In this document: positions 23,655 through 32,931 of the stretch, one piece after another | How the letters are laid out: each line of letters begins with the position of its first letter | How positions within the stretch are numbered: the stretch's first letter is position 1 | Source: Paenibacillus sp. BK033 | Lineage (GTDB): Bacteria; Bacillota; Bacilli; Paenibacillales; Paenibacillaceae | Direction of reading: 5' to 3' | Length of the DNA: 64,000 bases | Assembly (NCBI RefSeq): GCF_004345425.1 | Contig: NZ_SLVP01000006.1 | Span: forward strand, 290,552 to 354,551 | Program-made: the position numbers and the translations under genes | The notes under the pieces: generated by a model | What the model saw: only the letters and a program-made list of their open reading frames with translations | What the model was told of the DNA's origin: nothing | Databases searched by the model: none

Positions 23655-26600
23655 ATGTTAAAGAAGAGATTATCGCAATTAACGGCCTGCAGTCTGCTGG
23701 CAGCCACTCTTAGCCCGCTTGTTGGCGGGACAGCCATCCAAGCCTCGGAAACGGCGGCTGTATCCTCGTTTCAGGATTTGAAAGGACATTGGGCGGAATC
23801 CGCCGTCAATCGCATGGCTTCGTTTGGAGTTGTAAGCGGTTACGGAGATGGGGCGTTTAAGCCTGGCTCGCCTATCAGCCGTGCCGAATTTATTGTCATG
23901 CTGGACCGTATCTTTGGATTCGCCGGACAGGATGAATCCGGATTTCAGGATGTAGCGCCGGATGCCTGGTATTCCGACGCGGTGACGAGAGCGAGCGGTT
24001 CCGGCATTGTTCGGGGCGTGGACGCGAAGCATTTCGCTCCAAACGCCGGCATTACGCGAGAAGATGCGGCGGTTATGATCGACCGGGCGTTCGAGCTCTC
24101 GACGGGCTTGGAATCCGATGCGGAAGTAAAGCAGTTTAAGGATTTGGGTGATGTTTCCGGCTATGCAAGGAAAGCGCTTACTTATATGACGGGCGAAAAA
24201 TACATGAAGGGCTACAACGGCAAGCTTGAGCCGAAGTCGCCGATTACGCGCGCCGAATCGGCCGTGCTTTTGTCCGGCATGATCGGGGATTTGGTTGCGA
24301 AGCCGGGCAAGTACGACGCTGCGCAAGTGGAAGGCAACCTCATCATTCGCTCCACGGATGTTACCGTCGACCGTACGGCGGTGCACGGAAGCCTGCTGCT
24401 TGCCGAAGGGATTAAAGATGGCGATGTAACGCTCAAGGGCGTAACCGTTACTGGCAAGACCGTTATTAAAGGCGGCGGAAGCCATTCGGTTGTTTTTAAC
24501 GGCGCCAAGCTGAAGGATGTGCTTATTAACAAGCCAGGCGGTCCGGTCCGCGTTGTTTTCTCAAACGGAACGACGGCGGACCAGGTCCTTATCCAGCATC
24601 CAACGGATTTCGAATGGTCGGCGGACAGCCGCGTAGGAAGCCTTCAGGTCCAGTCCGGCGGCGTGACGGTGAATGACAAAGCCGTGCCGGCAGGCACGAC
24701 AACCAACCTTGGTTCGGGTTCCGCGGGAATGACCAATCCTCCGGCAACCAACCCGCCGGCAGCCTCTGGGGAGAAGCCCGTGCCGCCTACGACGATAGCG
24801 GATAACGAGTGGAAGCTCGTATGGAATGACGAATTCAATCAATCAACGATTGACGCAAGCAAGTGGACGGTTCAAGATACCGGCATCGTTTACAATAACG
24901 AGCTTGAGTACTACAAGCCGGATAATGCGGTCATTGAACAGGATGGCGGCCGCAGCGTCCTGAGCCTTAAAGCCAAGAAGGAAGAGCATAAAGGCAGCCA
25001 TTACACCTCGGCGAAGCTTATCACCAAAGAAAAAGGCGACTGGACCTACGGCAAGGTTGTTGTCCGCGCCAAGCTTCCCGTTCAGCAGGGCATGTGGCCG
25101 GCGATTTGGATGATGCCAACCGACGAAGCCCATTACGGGGGCTGGCCGGCTTCCGGCGAGATCGATCTGATGGAGCTGATTGGCGGGGCGAACAAGAACC
25201 GCGTCTTTGGCACCCTTCATTACGACAGCATTCAGCCGGACGGCTCGCATGGCTCCGAACAAGGCAGCTATGTTCTGCCGGAGGGCAAGAGCTTTGCCGA
25301 CGATTACCACGATTTTCAGCTGGAATGGCTCCCTGGCGTCATTCGTTTCTATGTGGACGGCCAGCTCTACCAAGAAGTGAGCGACTGGAAAACAAAAGGG
25401 CCGGGGCAGCCGGAATATTATACTTATCCCGCGCCGTTTGACCGCCCTTTCTATCTGATTCTGAACCTGGCGGTGGGCGGTGATTGGCCGGGTTCGCCAA
25501 ACGGCGATTTTACGGCCGATCAGATGAATGTCGACTTCGTAAGGGTGTATGAATACAAGAACCTGGACAGCTGGGGGGATGTAACGGGCAATCCGCCGGA
25601 GCCGTTCCCTAAGCGCGAACCGCAGGCCGACGGCAATCTGTTGTATAACGAAAAGTTTACGCAGTCAACGGATGCAAATGGCGTGCCGCAGGATTGGCAG
25701 TTCCTTCTTAATGCCGGCGGCTCAGGCCAAGTTGCCGTTGTTGACGATACTTCCAAAGGAAAAGCGGCAAAAATCACGATCGATAACGCCGGTACGGAGA
25801 TTTACTCCGTTCAGTTGACGCAAATGCCGGTGTTTTTGCAGAAGGGCAAGAAGTATAAGGTCACGTATGAAGCGAAGGCCGATGAGGCCCGCACGATGAT
25901 GTCGAAGGTGAATCAGTTCGAGAAGAACTGGAAGAATTACTCCGGCGAGCAATACGGCAATCTGACGACCGAATGGCAGGCCTATGAATATACGTTCGAC
26001 ATGCTGGAGAGCACGGACAACAATGCGAGATTCGAGTTTAATCTTGGGAAAAACGCGGCTGCCGTCTATATCGCAAACGTGAAGCTGGTTGAGATCGGCG
26101 ATGCGTCCCCCCAGCCGGAGATCCCGGGCGAACGAGCCGCGCTGGCGGACGGGAATCTGATTTACAACGGGACTTTTGACCAAGGAAAAGACCGGCTGGC
26201 CTTTTGGACCAAGTTCGTTGCTCCGGATGCGGAAGCTGCGGTCGGCGTAAATAATTTTCTTGCGTTCCCGATTTATGAGCGGCAGTTAGTCGTTAATGTC
26301 GTAGACGGAGGAGCGGACGCGGAAGCCGTAACGGTCTCCCAGCCGAAGCTGGCGCTTGCAGGGAATAGCGAATACGGCATTACTTTTGAGGCTAAAGCCG
26401 ATGCGCCGCGGAGTATGAAGGTTGAACTGGCAGGCGATCATTCCGCCTCCTACCCAGGCGGCAATACCATATCGCTTGGCACCACGCTGCAAACCTACTC
26501 GCTGGAAGCGGTATTGGGGGACGGCTCGGATACGGCGGAAGCCGAGTTGAAGCTGCTGTTCGGCGGTGAGAGCGGTACGGTCTATGTCGACAACGTCCGG

Positions 26601-27956
26601 ATGGTGAAGCGCGGAGAGCCGATTACGGTAGCGGGCTATACTCATATTCCGGCGGCAAACGCATGGGAGATGCAGGGGCTGCAGCTCGAAAATGCAAGCG
26701 AGGGCGGCAAAAACGTCGCGTACATGGATGAAGGAGATACGCTCAAGTATAAACTCGGCGTAACTCGTTCCGGTGAATATCAATTCTCGGCCAGAGTGGC
26801 AAGCGGTAAGGAGCAGTCGCAAGTCCGTCTGCGAATCAAGGACGAGAACGGTGCCGTTGTCTCGCAGTCAGACTATGAACTCGGCAATACCGGCGGCTGG
26901 CAGACGTATCAAACCATCTATATGAATCCTGCCGCGCTGACAGCCGGACATGACTATTATGTGGAATTCCAAGGCTACGACTATAACACGCTTTGGGTAG
27001 ACCTGTCGCCTAACTTGGTACAGAACGGCGGATTCGATACGGATCTTAACGGCTGGAATCTGATTGCGGGAGGTTCGGCGACGATGAGCCGCTCGGATGG
27101 GGGAAGCCTGGTTGCGACGCTCCCGGGCACAAGCGCGAACTGGTGGGACGATACGCTTCAGCAAGGCCAATTAACGATCGAGAAGGGCAAGACTTACCGG
27201 CTGGAATTTGATGCTTCCGCTACTAACGAGAAATCCGTGCAGGTTGTTGTCTCGCAGAGCAGCGGCGATTTCGCCAAATATTTGGAATACACCGCCCAGC
27301 TTTCCGCAGACCGCAAGCATTACGCGTACTCTTTTGCAATGGCCGGCGATTCCGATCCTTCGTCCGTGTTGGTGTTCGGTTTGGGGAATCCGGCGGGCAC
27401 CGCAGGCGGGCATTCGGTAACGATCGATAACGTGCTGCTGTACGAGGTTAATGCTTCCGCGGAGAGCGGCGGCCAGCCGACGAACGTCAATCTGCTGCAA
27501 AACGGCAATTTCGCGAACGGCCTCGCGGGGTGGTTCTCTTATACGGCGGCACCGGGCGAGCTTACGGTCGGGGCTAACAACGGAAAGCTGGAGGCTTCGA
27601 TTGGCACGGTAGGCGATAACCCTTGGGACCGCCAGGTTATTCAGGAGGGCTTCGCCGTTCAGCAGGGAAGCAAGTATGCGTTTAGCTTCAAAGCGAAAGC
27701 AAGCACCGCAAGGAAGATGGGGCTTGGCATCGGATGGGTAGATGTGCCGGCAGGCTATGCCTGGCATGGCTATTACGGCCAGCAGGTGGATTTGACGGAA
27801 GAGGAGCAGACCTTTACGTTCACTTTTGACGTGACCGATCAGGGTTATAATACGTCCCGCATCTCCTTCGATATGGGCAATATCGCGGGCGGCAACGCCG
27901 GCAATGCGACGATTACGATCTCGGACGTTAGCTTGGTCAATCTGGGGCCGATTTAA
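23655..27956 (+). CDS. SLH-anchored GH16 beta-glucanase with CBMs, 1433 aa
   Basis: Signal peptide at residues 1-30; three SLH domains (about 35-205) that bind pyruvylated secondary wall polymer; a beta-strand-rich spacer at 215-345 with a Pro-rich linker; GH16 catalytic domain at about 375-635 with GEIDLMELIG (E502 nucleophile, E507 acid/base); then CBM4/9-like modules beginning near 657, 829, 1119 and 1277 and a CBM6-like module near 991. The architecture is that of surface laminarinases cutting beta-1,3-glucan. It is last in the permease operon, so the cell surface enzyme and importer are made together. Confidence 0.9.
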   Translation: MLKKRLSQLTACSLLAATLSPLVGGTAIQASETAAVSSFQDLKGHWAESAVNRMASFGVVSGYGDGAFKPGSPISRAEFIVMLDRIFGFAGQDESGFQDVAPDAWYSDAVTRASGSGIVRGVDAKHFAPNAGITREDAAVMIDRAFELSTGLESDAEVKQFKDLGDVSGYARKALTYMTGEKYMKGYNGKLEPKSPITRAESAVLLSGMIGDLVAKPGKYDAAQVEGNLIIRSTDVTVDRTAVHGSLLLAEGIKDGDVTLKGVTVTGKTVIKGGGSHSVVFNGAKLKDVLINKPGGPVRVVFSNGTTADQVLIQHPTDFEWSADSRVGSLQVQSGGVTVNDKAVPAGTTTNLGSGSAGMTNPPATNPPAASGEKPVPPTTIADNEWKLVWNDEFNQSTIDASKWTVQDTGIVYNNELEYYKPDNAVIEQDGGRSVLSLKAKKEEHKGSHYTSAKLITKEKGDWTYGKVVVRAKLPVQQGMWPAIWMMPTDEAHYGGWPASGEIDLMELIGGANKNRVFGTLHYDSIQPDGSHGSEQGSYVLPEGKSFADDYHDFQLEWLPGVIRFYVDGQLYQEVSDWKTKGPGQPEYYTYPAPFDRPFYLILNLAVGGDWPGSPNGDFTADQMNVDFVRVYEYKNLDSWGDVTGNPPEPFPKREPQADGNLLYNEKFTQSTDANGVPQDWQFLLNAGGSGQVAVVDDTSKGKAAKITIDNAGTEIYSVQLTQMPVFLQKGKKYKVTYEAKADEARTMMSKVNQFEKNWKNYSGEQYGNLTTEWQAYEYTFDMLESTDNNARFEFNLGKNAAAVYIANVKLVEIGDASPQPEIPGERAALADGNLIYNGTFDQGKDRLAFWTKFVAPDAEAAVGVNNFLAFPIYERQLVVNVVDGGADAEAVTVSQPKLALAGNSEYGITFEAKADAPRSMKVELAGDHSASYPGGNTISLGTTLQTYSLEAVLGDGSDTAEAELKLLFGGESGTVYVDNVRMVKRGEPITVAGYTHIPAANAWEMQGLQLENASEGGKNVAYMDEGDTLKYKLGVTRSGEYQFSARVASGKEQSQVRLRIKDENGAVVSQSDYELGNTGGWQTYQTIYMNPAALTAGHDYYVEFQGYDYNTLWVDLSPNLVQNGGFDTDLNGWNLIAGGSATMSRSDGGSLVATLPGTSANWWDDTLQQGQLTIEKGKTYRLEFDASATNEKSVQVVVSQSSGDFAKYLEYTAQLSADRKHYAYSFAMAGDSDPSSVLVFGLGNPAGTAGGHSVTIDNVLLYEVNASAESGGQPTNVNLLQNGNFANGLAGWFSYTAAPGELTVGANNGKLEASIGTVGDNPWDRQVIQEGFAVQQGSKYAFSFKAKASTARKMGLGIGWVDVPAGYAWHGYYGQQVDLTEEEQTFTFTFDVTDQGYNTSRISFDMGNIAGGNAGNATITISDVSLVNLGPI

Positions 27957-28049
27957 CGCCATTTTATAGATCGAAAGCTTGGTGCCTAAGGAGGGGATAC
28001 GAGAAGGCGGCAGGCAATTCCAAGGCACGATAAAATCCGGAGGTGTTCG

Positions 28050-28763
28050 ATGAAAAAGAAAGCATCCCTTCTCATGGCCGGTTCGGCGATTGTATCGATG
28101 TTGTTTGTCTCAAGCTCTTACGGGGCTACGGAATTTTGGGAGCCTCTGACGTATTATAATCCCGCGACCTGGCAGAAGGCGGACGGCTACTCGAATGGCG
28201 GCATGTTCAACTGTACCTGGCGGGCGAACAACGTAAGCTTTACGAGCGACGGGCATTTGAAGCTGGGCTTGACCAGCTCTGCCTACAACGTGTTTGACTG
28301 TGCCGAGTACCGTTCCGTCAACAAATACGGTTACGGTCTGTACGAGGTCAGCATGAAGCCGGCGAAAAATACGGGCATCGTATCTTCCTTCTTCACTTAT
28401 ACCGGTCCGTCTGACGGTACGCCTTGGGATGAGATCGACATTGAATTCCTCGGCAAAGACACGACGAAGGTGCAGTTCAACTATTTCACGAACGGCGTAG
28501 GCGGGCATGAAAAAATCGTTGATCTTGGCTTTGATGCGTCGCAAGGCTTCCATACTTACGCGTTTAACTGGCAAGCCGGATCAATCAAATGGTATGTGGA
28601 TGGCGTACTGAAGCATACGGCAACCTCCAACATCCCGAGCAACCCGGGCAAAATCATGATGAACATCTGGAACGGCAAAGGCGTTGACAGCTGGTTAGGT
28701 GCCTATAACGGCGCCAATCCGCTTTATGCCGAATACGATTGGATGAAATATACGAGCAACTAA
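28050..28763 (+). CDS. bglS: Secreted lichenase (endo-beta-1,3-1,4-glucanase), GH16, 237 aa
   Basis: Signal peptide MKKKASLLMAGSAIVSMLFV with cleavage near SSYGA. The rest matches Bacillus/Paenibacillus lichenases closely: DEIDIEFLGKDTTKVQFNYF holds the catalytic E128 and E132, and KWYVDGVLKHTATSNIPSNP is a family block. It releases oligosaccharides from mixed-linkage glucan. Ribosome site GGAGGTG before ATG. It sits 93 bases after the SLH-GH16 gene, ends in a hairpin, and supplies free enzyme alongside the anchored one. Confidence 0.93.
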   Translation: MKKKASLLMAGSAIVSMLFVSSSYGATEFWEPLTYYNPATWQKADGYSNGGMFNCTWRANNVSFTSDGHLKLGLTSSAYNVFDCAEYRSVNKYGYGLYEVSMKPAKNTGIVSSFFTYTGPSDGTPWDEIDIEFLGKDTTKVQFNYFTNGVGGHEKIVDLGFDASQGFHTYAFNWQAGSIKWYVDGVLKHTATSNIPSNPGKIMMNIWNGKGVDSWLGAYNGANPLYAEYDWMKYTSN

Positions 28764-28770
28764 ACTAGCG

Positions 28771-28804
28771 ATAACGGTACAGGGGGAACCTGTACCGTTA
28801 TTTC
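28771..28804 (+). terminator. Terminator after lichenase
   Basis: ATAACGGTACAGG pairs perfectly with CCTGTACCGTTAT around GGGAA; the U-run is short (TTTC). Confidence 0.75.
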
Positions 28805-28894
28805 ATGAAACAACTTTCATCTGGTGGAGAGCAGCCCGTTACAGTAAAATTTTAAGGATACATATTCAATTTCCAACATCCTAAAGAAGTGCAA

Positions 28895-28918
28895 TCGATG
28901 TTGCAATCTTAGTATAGA
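28895..28918. promoter_or_regulatory. Putative YesN-binding motif, site B
   Basis: TCGATGTTGCAATCTTAG followed directly by TATAGA, matching site A at 21631 except for two substitutions and a 2-base gap. TATAAG at 28941-28946 is a possible -10. It lies upstream of the binding-protein gene. Confidence 0.5.
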
Positions 28919-28983
28919 ACGGGGTAGTCCGACTCCTTAATATAAGTCCTGTAAGCCAATACATTGCACTGGGGGAAACGCAG

Positions 28984-30714
28984 TTGAAAGAACAGAAGAG
29001 AAAGTTGCTGCCTACCATGGTACTCGCGGGAGTGATCTCCCTTACGGCGATTACAAGCGCATGCGGCAACAATAACAATGCACCGGACAATGCCGATGCG
29101 AGTGCGAGCAAAGAGCCAAGCAACACGGCTTCTGCGGAGAATACGAATACAGGCACAGAAGCGAAAGACGTTAAATTCGATCCTCCGATTACGATTACGT
29201 ATTTGCGCCCATGGGGCCCGGATGTCAAATTCAAATCGGGCGAAGACCAGGACAACAACGTTCATACGAAATGGGCGCTGGATAAATTCGGCATTCAGCT
29301 CAAGAACCAATGGATTGCTCCTTCCACGAACAATGCCTTTGAAACGAAGCTTCGCCTGTCTCTGGCAACAAACGAAAAAATGCCGGACATTATTTCGTAC
29401 CGGGGCGACTTCACGCTTGTGAGAGAGCTGATTGATTCCGGCCGTTTCGTTGATGCGGGCGAGCTGTTCGACAAATACGCCAGCCAGGTATGGAAAGATG
29501 CGATGAACGAGGATCCGACCGTATGGTATCCGTACATGGAGGACGGCAAGCGGATTGGCATTCCGATTCTCGATTACGCTTACAACGGCGACCCTGTTAT
29601 GTGGATCCGCGAGGACTGGATGCAGAAGCTGGGACTTTCGGCTCCAAAAACACTGGATGATCTCGAAAAGGTAATGGATGCCTTCACCAACCAGGATCCC
29701 GACGGCAACGGCAAGAAGGATACATACGGTCTGGCGATTGGCTTCAAAAACTGGATTAATACATGGATGTCGGATGCGGGCTGGATCTTTGGCGCTTACG
29801 GCACGATGCCTAACCAATGGAACAAAACCGCGGACGGCAAGCTGGAATACGGCTCCGTAACCGAGGGCTCCAGGAAGGCGCTTGCCACGCTTCAAAGCTG
29901 GATGAGCAAAGGCTACCTGCCAACCGAAGCGGGCTTGTACGACGAGACCAAAGCGGCGGAAGACTTCACGGCAGGCAAAGCGGGTATTGTCGTTGGTCCT
30001 CACTGGATGCCGGCATGGCCGCTGGAAGACGTGAAGAAGAACAATAAAGACGCACAGTACAAAGCTTATCCGCTGCCAGCGGGACCAGACGGCCAAGTGG
30101 GACGTCACGGCACATCGAACTCCAACGGCGTTGTCCTGATTAATGCCGAGATGGAGCATCCGGAAGCGTTCTTCGCTTACCAGAACTACCTATTCGAGCA
30201 ATACGCGAATCCGCCGGTTGGCGGAGAGTTCGAGAACGGCCTTGCCGAAGGCTATGACTGGGTTACGGTAGACGGTCAGGTGAAAACCGATGCGGCAAGC
30301 ACAGGCGGTTACGCACCGGAGAAATATACGATTACGTTTGACGGTGCGCGTATTCCAAGCCTGAACATGCAAGTGCTCTCAAAGCTGGCGAACGGCGAAG
30401 AAGCGACTACTCCATTCGAGAAGAAGCTTAAGATGAGCACGCCGCAGCCAGTGCTGGAAGCGGCTAAAATCGTACAGGGGCAGAAGGATTCGGTTCTGCC
30501 TCAAATGTTTACGGGCGCTCCCACCAAGACGATGCAGACAAGCAACGATATTCTGGGCAAAATGGAGAAGGATACCTTCTCTCAAATCATCTACGGCAAA
30601 GCTCCGGTTGATTCATTCGACAAGTTCGTAGAGAAGTGGAAATCCTCAGGCGGCGATAAAATCACTGAGGAAGTAAACGAGTGGTACCAATCCGTCAGCG
30701 GCGGAACAAAATAA
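28984..30714 (+). CDS. Extracellular sugar-binding lipoprotein, 576 aa
   Basis: Family 1 / LplA-like solute-binding protein. Lipobox ITSAC gives a lipid-modified C27, followed by an Asn/Ser/Thr-rich tether. Typical blocks are DIISYRGDFTLVRELIDSG and FTAGKAGIVVGPHWMPAWPL. The start is TTG with GGGGGAAA upstream. It would deliver beta-gluco-oligosaccharides to the permeases at 21746-23591, from which it is separated by the two glucanase genes and its own promoter region. Confidence 0.9.
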   Translation: MKEQKRKLLPTMVLAGVISLTAITSACGNNNNAPDNADASASKEPSNTASAENTNTGTEAKDVKFDPPITITYLRPWGPDVKFKSGEDQDNNVHTKWALDKFGIQLKNQWIAPSTNNAFETKLRLSLATNEKMPDIISYRGDFTLVRELIDSGRFVDAGELFDKYASQVWKDAMNEDPTVWYPYMEDGKRIGIPILDYAYNGDPVMWIREDWMQKLGLSAPKTLDDLEKVMDAFTNQDPDGNGKKDTYGLAIGFKNWINTWMSDAGWIFGAYGTMPNQWNKTADGKLEYGSVTEGSRKALATLQSWMSKGYLPTEAGLYDETKAAEDFTAGKAGIVVGPHWMPAWPLEDVKKNNKDAQYKAYPLPAGPDGQVGRHGTSNSNGVVLINAEMEHPEAFFAYQNYLFEQYANPPVGGEFENGLAEGYDWVTVDGQVKTDAASTGGYAPEKYTITFDGARIPSLNMQVLSKLANGEEATTPFEKKLKMSTPQPVLEAAKIVQGQKDSVLPQMFTGAPTKTMQTSNDILGKMEKDTFSQIIYGKAPVDSFDKFVEKWKSSGGDKITEEVNEWYQSVSGGTK

Positions 30715-30727
30715 TAATAAGTTTTCG

Positions 30728-30760
30728 AACCGCCTCTCTATATTAGAGGCGGTTTTTTTT
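30728..30760 (+). terminator. Terminator after the binding-protein gene
   Basis: AACCGCCTCT with AGAGGCGGTT, then eight Ts. Confidence 0.92.
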
Positions 30761-30783
30761 CGCCCCCCCGCTCGTAAAAAGAG

Positions 30784-31058
30784 CAGGGTTCTTTGCGGCG
30801 TAACGCCCGTAAGGGCGCAGGAAACCGGACGGAGCGGGCAGGCACGGAGCAAGTGAATGCTTTTGAGAAGCGGGGTTTATGCTTCCGGAGTAGCTTTCTT
30901 GCAGAAAGCTTGTAGTCCGCCTTTGTTTCCGGATTCGGACCACTGGTCCAATTGTTCAATCCGGAAACAACAGCGGTCGAAAGGGCATTCACTTGCGTAG
31001 TGCCGGCCATTAGCGTAGTCCCATACCCCCAGCGCCAAAACCAGTTACCCGCAACAAC
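30784..31058. repeat. Interspersed structured repeat, copy 2
   Basis: Related to 18017-18243. Outer arms GCAAGTGAATGC (30849-30860) and GCATTCACTTGC (30985-30996); inner arms TTGTTTCCGGATT (30923-30935) and AATCCGGAAACAA (30958-30970); centre GGACC/GGTCC. Where copy 1 has a T-A pair after GTGAATG, this copy has C-G, a compensated change. An extra hairpin AGCTTTC-TTGCA-GAAAGCT is inserted at 30893-30911. Open frames inside are attributed to the repeat. It lies in the 411-base gap before the second kinase gene; the remaining bases up to 31125 show no clear promoter. Confidence 0.78.
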
Positions 31059-31125
31059 CAACTCTTTTTATGTTATAGTATTGGTTATTTAAAACGACTT
31101 ACGCAAAATGACGGGGGAGCTTCAC

Positions 31126-32931
31126 ATGGTATGGAACTGGTTCATTCGGAAAAGCAGCGTGCAAAATAAGTTTCTGATCGCTTCGCTGGTGCTGATTATT
31201 ATACCGCTGGGACTGTTCGGGACGATCTCGCTGCAGATCTCCAAGGACTCCATCACCTCGCAGGTCAGCCAGTCGAACCTGAAGATGCTGGGACAGATTG
31301 CCGATAAGACCGACCGGATGCTGGATGACATTATCGCGGTGTCGAACCAGTTCTTCCTCAGTACCGAGGTGAACCACGCGTTTACGCAAGCCTTTGATCC
31401 AAGCAGCTACGAATATGCCATGCAGCGGGCTTCCTTCGATCAAATGCTGTCCAATTCCATCTATTCGTTTAATCGGATCAGCTTTCAAGTGCTGCTGAGA
31501 GGATTAAACGGGTTTGAATTTCCGGGGAACGGCATGGAGGAGACGTTGTCTCAGCCGGTCAGCTCGTATTCGGACAAAGAGTGGTACCGAGCGGCTGTCT
31601 ACGGTCAGGGCCAGATTATTTGGGTAACCGAGCCCATGCCGGAGCTGACGGGAGTGGACCGGGGGGCCGCGTTCTACGGCGTACGGATCAGCAAACGGTT
31701 TGAGAGCGGTTCACCTACCGGCATTGTAGCGGTCAGCGTTGACGAAAGCTCGCTTAGCGACCTATACGGCAGCGCGCTCGATAAAGCGCAGGAGATCGAG
31801 ATCGTGGACGCAAACGGCAGGATCATCTCTTCCGGGCATAAGGACCAGATTCGGCAGTCGCTGGCCGACCGGCCGTATTATTATAAAATCCGGGATTACG
31901 ATTCCGGTTATTTCCGGGCGGAGGAAGGCGGGAAGGAGCAGTTGATCTCTTTCCAGACGATCGGCAAGACGAATTGGAAGCTGATTTCCTACACGCCAAC
32001 CGCGACGGTATTGTCCAGCATTAACCAGCTTCAAAAGATCGTCATTCTGGTGTTCGCGGGCGTTGTTCTGCTCGCTTACGCGGCGTCCTATTTCATGGCA
32101 AGGCGTCTTGCCGTCCCGATCAAAAGATTGTATAACCATTTTGGACGGGTGGAGCTTGGCGACTTATCCGTTCGTCTTCCCGTTAACTCGGAGGATGAGA
32201 TCGGGCATTTGACGAGAAAGTTCAACCGGATGATCGAACGGATTCAAGAGCTGCTGGAAAATATCCGGCTGGAGCAGGAGCGCAAAAGACATGCGGAGCT
32301 GCAGGCGCTGCAATCGCAGATCAACCCGCATTTCCTGTACAATACGCTGGCCTCGATCCGCTTTATGCTCGTGAAGCACAAGCCGGAGACGATCGATTCG
32401 GTGATCGTAGCGCTGGTGAAGCTGCTGAAGCAATCGATTTCGAAGCAGGACGAGCTTATTCCGATCGGGGAGGAGCTCGAGATGGTCCGAAATTATTTGT
32501 ACATTCAGCAAGTCAGGCAAGGAGACCGGATGGAGGTCCGGTATGAGCTTGAAGAAGAACTCTACGAATACAAGACCATCAAGCTTATTTTGCAGCCGCT
32601 CATCGAGAATGCGATATTCCATGGCCTGGAACGCAAGGGAGAAGGACAACGGCAGCTGGTCGTGAGAGGGTATATGGAACGAACCGATATTTGTTTTGAG
32701 ATCGAGGACAATGGAATCGGGATGGATCTAGGGGCCATGGAATCCGAAGCGGCGGGAGAGCAAGACGGAAAGCTGGTTCACCGGGGCGGCTACCGGAATG
32801 TTCACGAACGGCTTCAGCTGAATTTTGGCGGAAACTACGGAATCAGCGTGCAGTCGCAGGCAGGGGAAGGAACCACGGTTCTGATCCGGATTCCGGCTAT
32901 ACACAAATGGGAGGAGGTGAGGACAAGATGA
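31126..32931 (+). CDS. YesM-type sensor histidine kinase, 601 aa
   Basis: First membrane segment at about 18-37 (IASLVLIIIPLGLFGTISL), sensor to about 300 with a Cache-like end, second membrane segment IVILVFAGVVLLAYAASYFM, HAMP, then QSQINPHFLYNTLASIRFML with the His and an HATPase domain (PLIENAIFHGLE, DNGIGMD). GGGGGAG six bases before ATG 31126 decides the start over ATG 31108. Its TGA overlaps the response-regulator ATG. Confidence 0.9.
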   Translation: MVWNWFIRKSSVQNKFLIASLVLIIIPLGLFGTISLQISKDSITSQVSQSNLKMLGQIADKTDRMLDDIIAVSNQFFLSTEVNHAFTQAFDPSSYEYAMQRASFDQMLSNSIYSFNRISFQVLLRGLNGFEFPGNGMEETLSQPVSSYSDKEWYRAAVYGQGQIIWVTEPMPELTGVDRGAAFYGVRISKRFESGSPTGIVAVSVDESSLSDLYGSALDKAQEIEIVDANGRIISSGHKDQIRQSLADRPYYYKIRDYDSGYFRAEEGGKEQLISFQTIGKTNWKLISYTPTATVLSSINQLQKIVILVFAGVVLLAYAASYFMARRLAVPIKRLYNHFGRVELGDLSVRLPVNSEDEIGHLTRKFNRMIERIQELLENIRLEQERKRHAELQALQSQINPHFLYNTLASIRFMLVKHKPETIDSVIVALVKLLKQSISKQDELIPIGEELEMVRNYLYIQQVRQGDRMEVRYELEEELYEYKTIKLILQPLIENAIFHGLERKGEGQRQLVVRGYMERTDICFEIEDNGIGMDLGAMESEAAGEQDGKLVHRGGYRNVHERLQLNFGGNYGISVQSQAGEGTTVLIRIPAIHKWEEVRTR

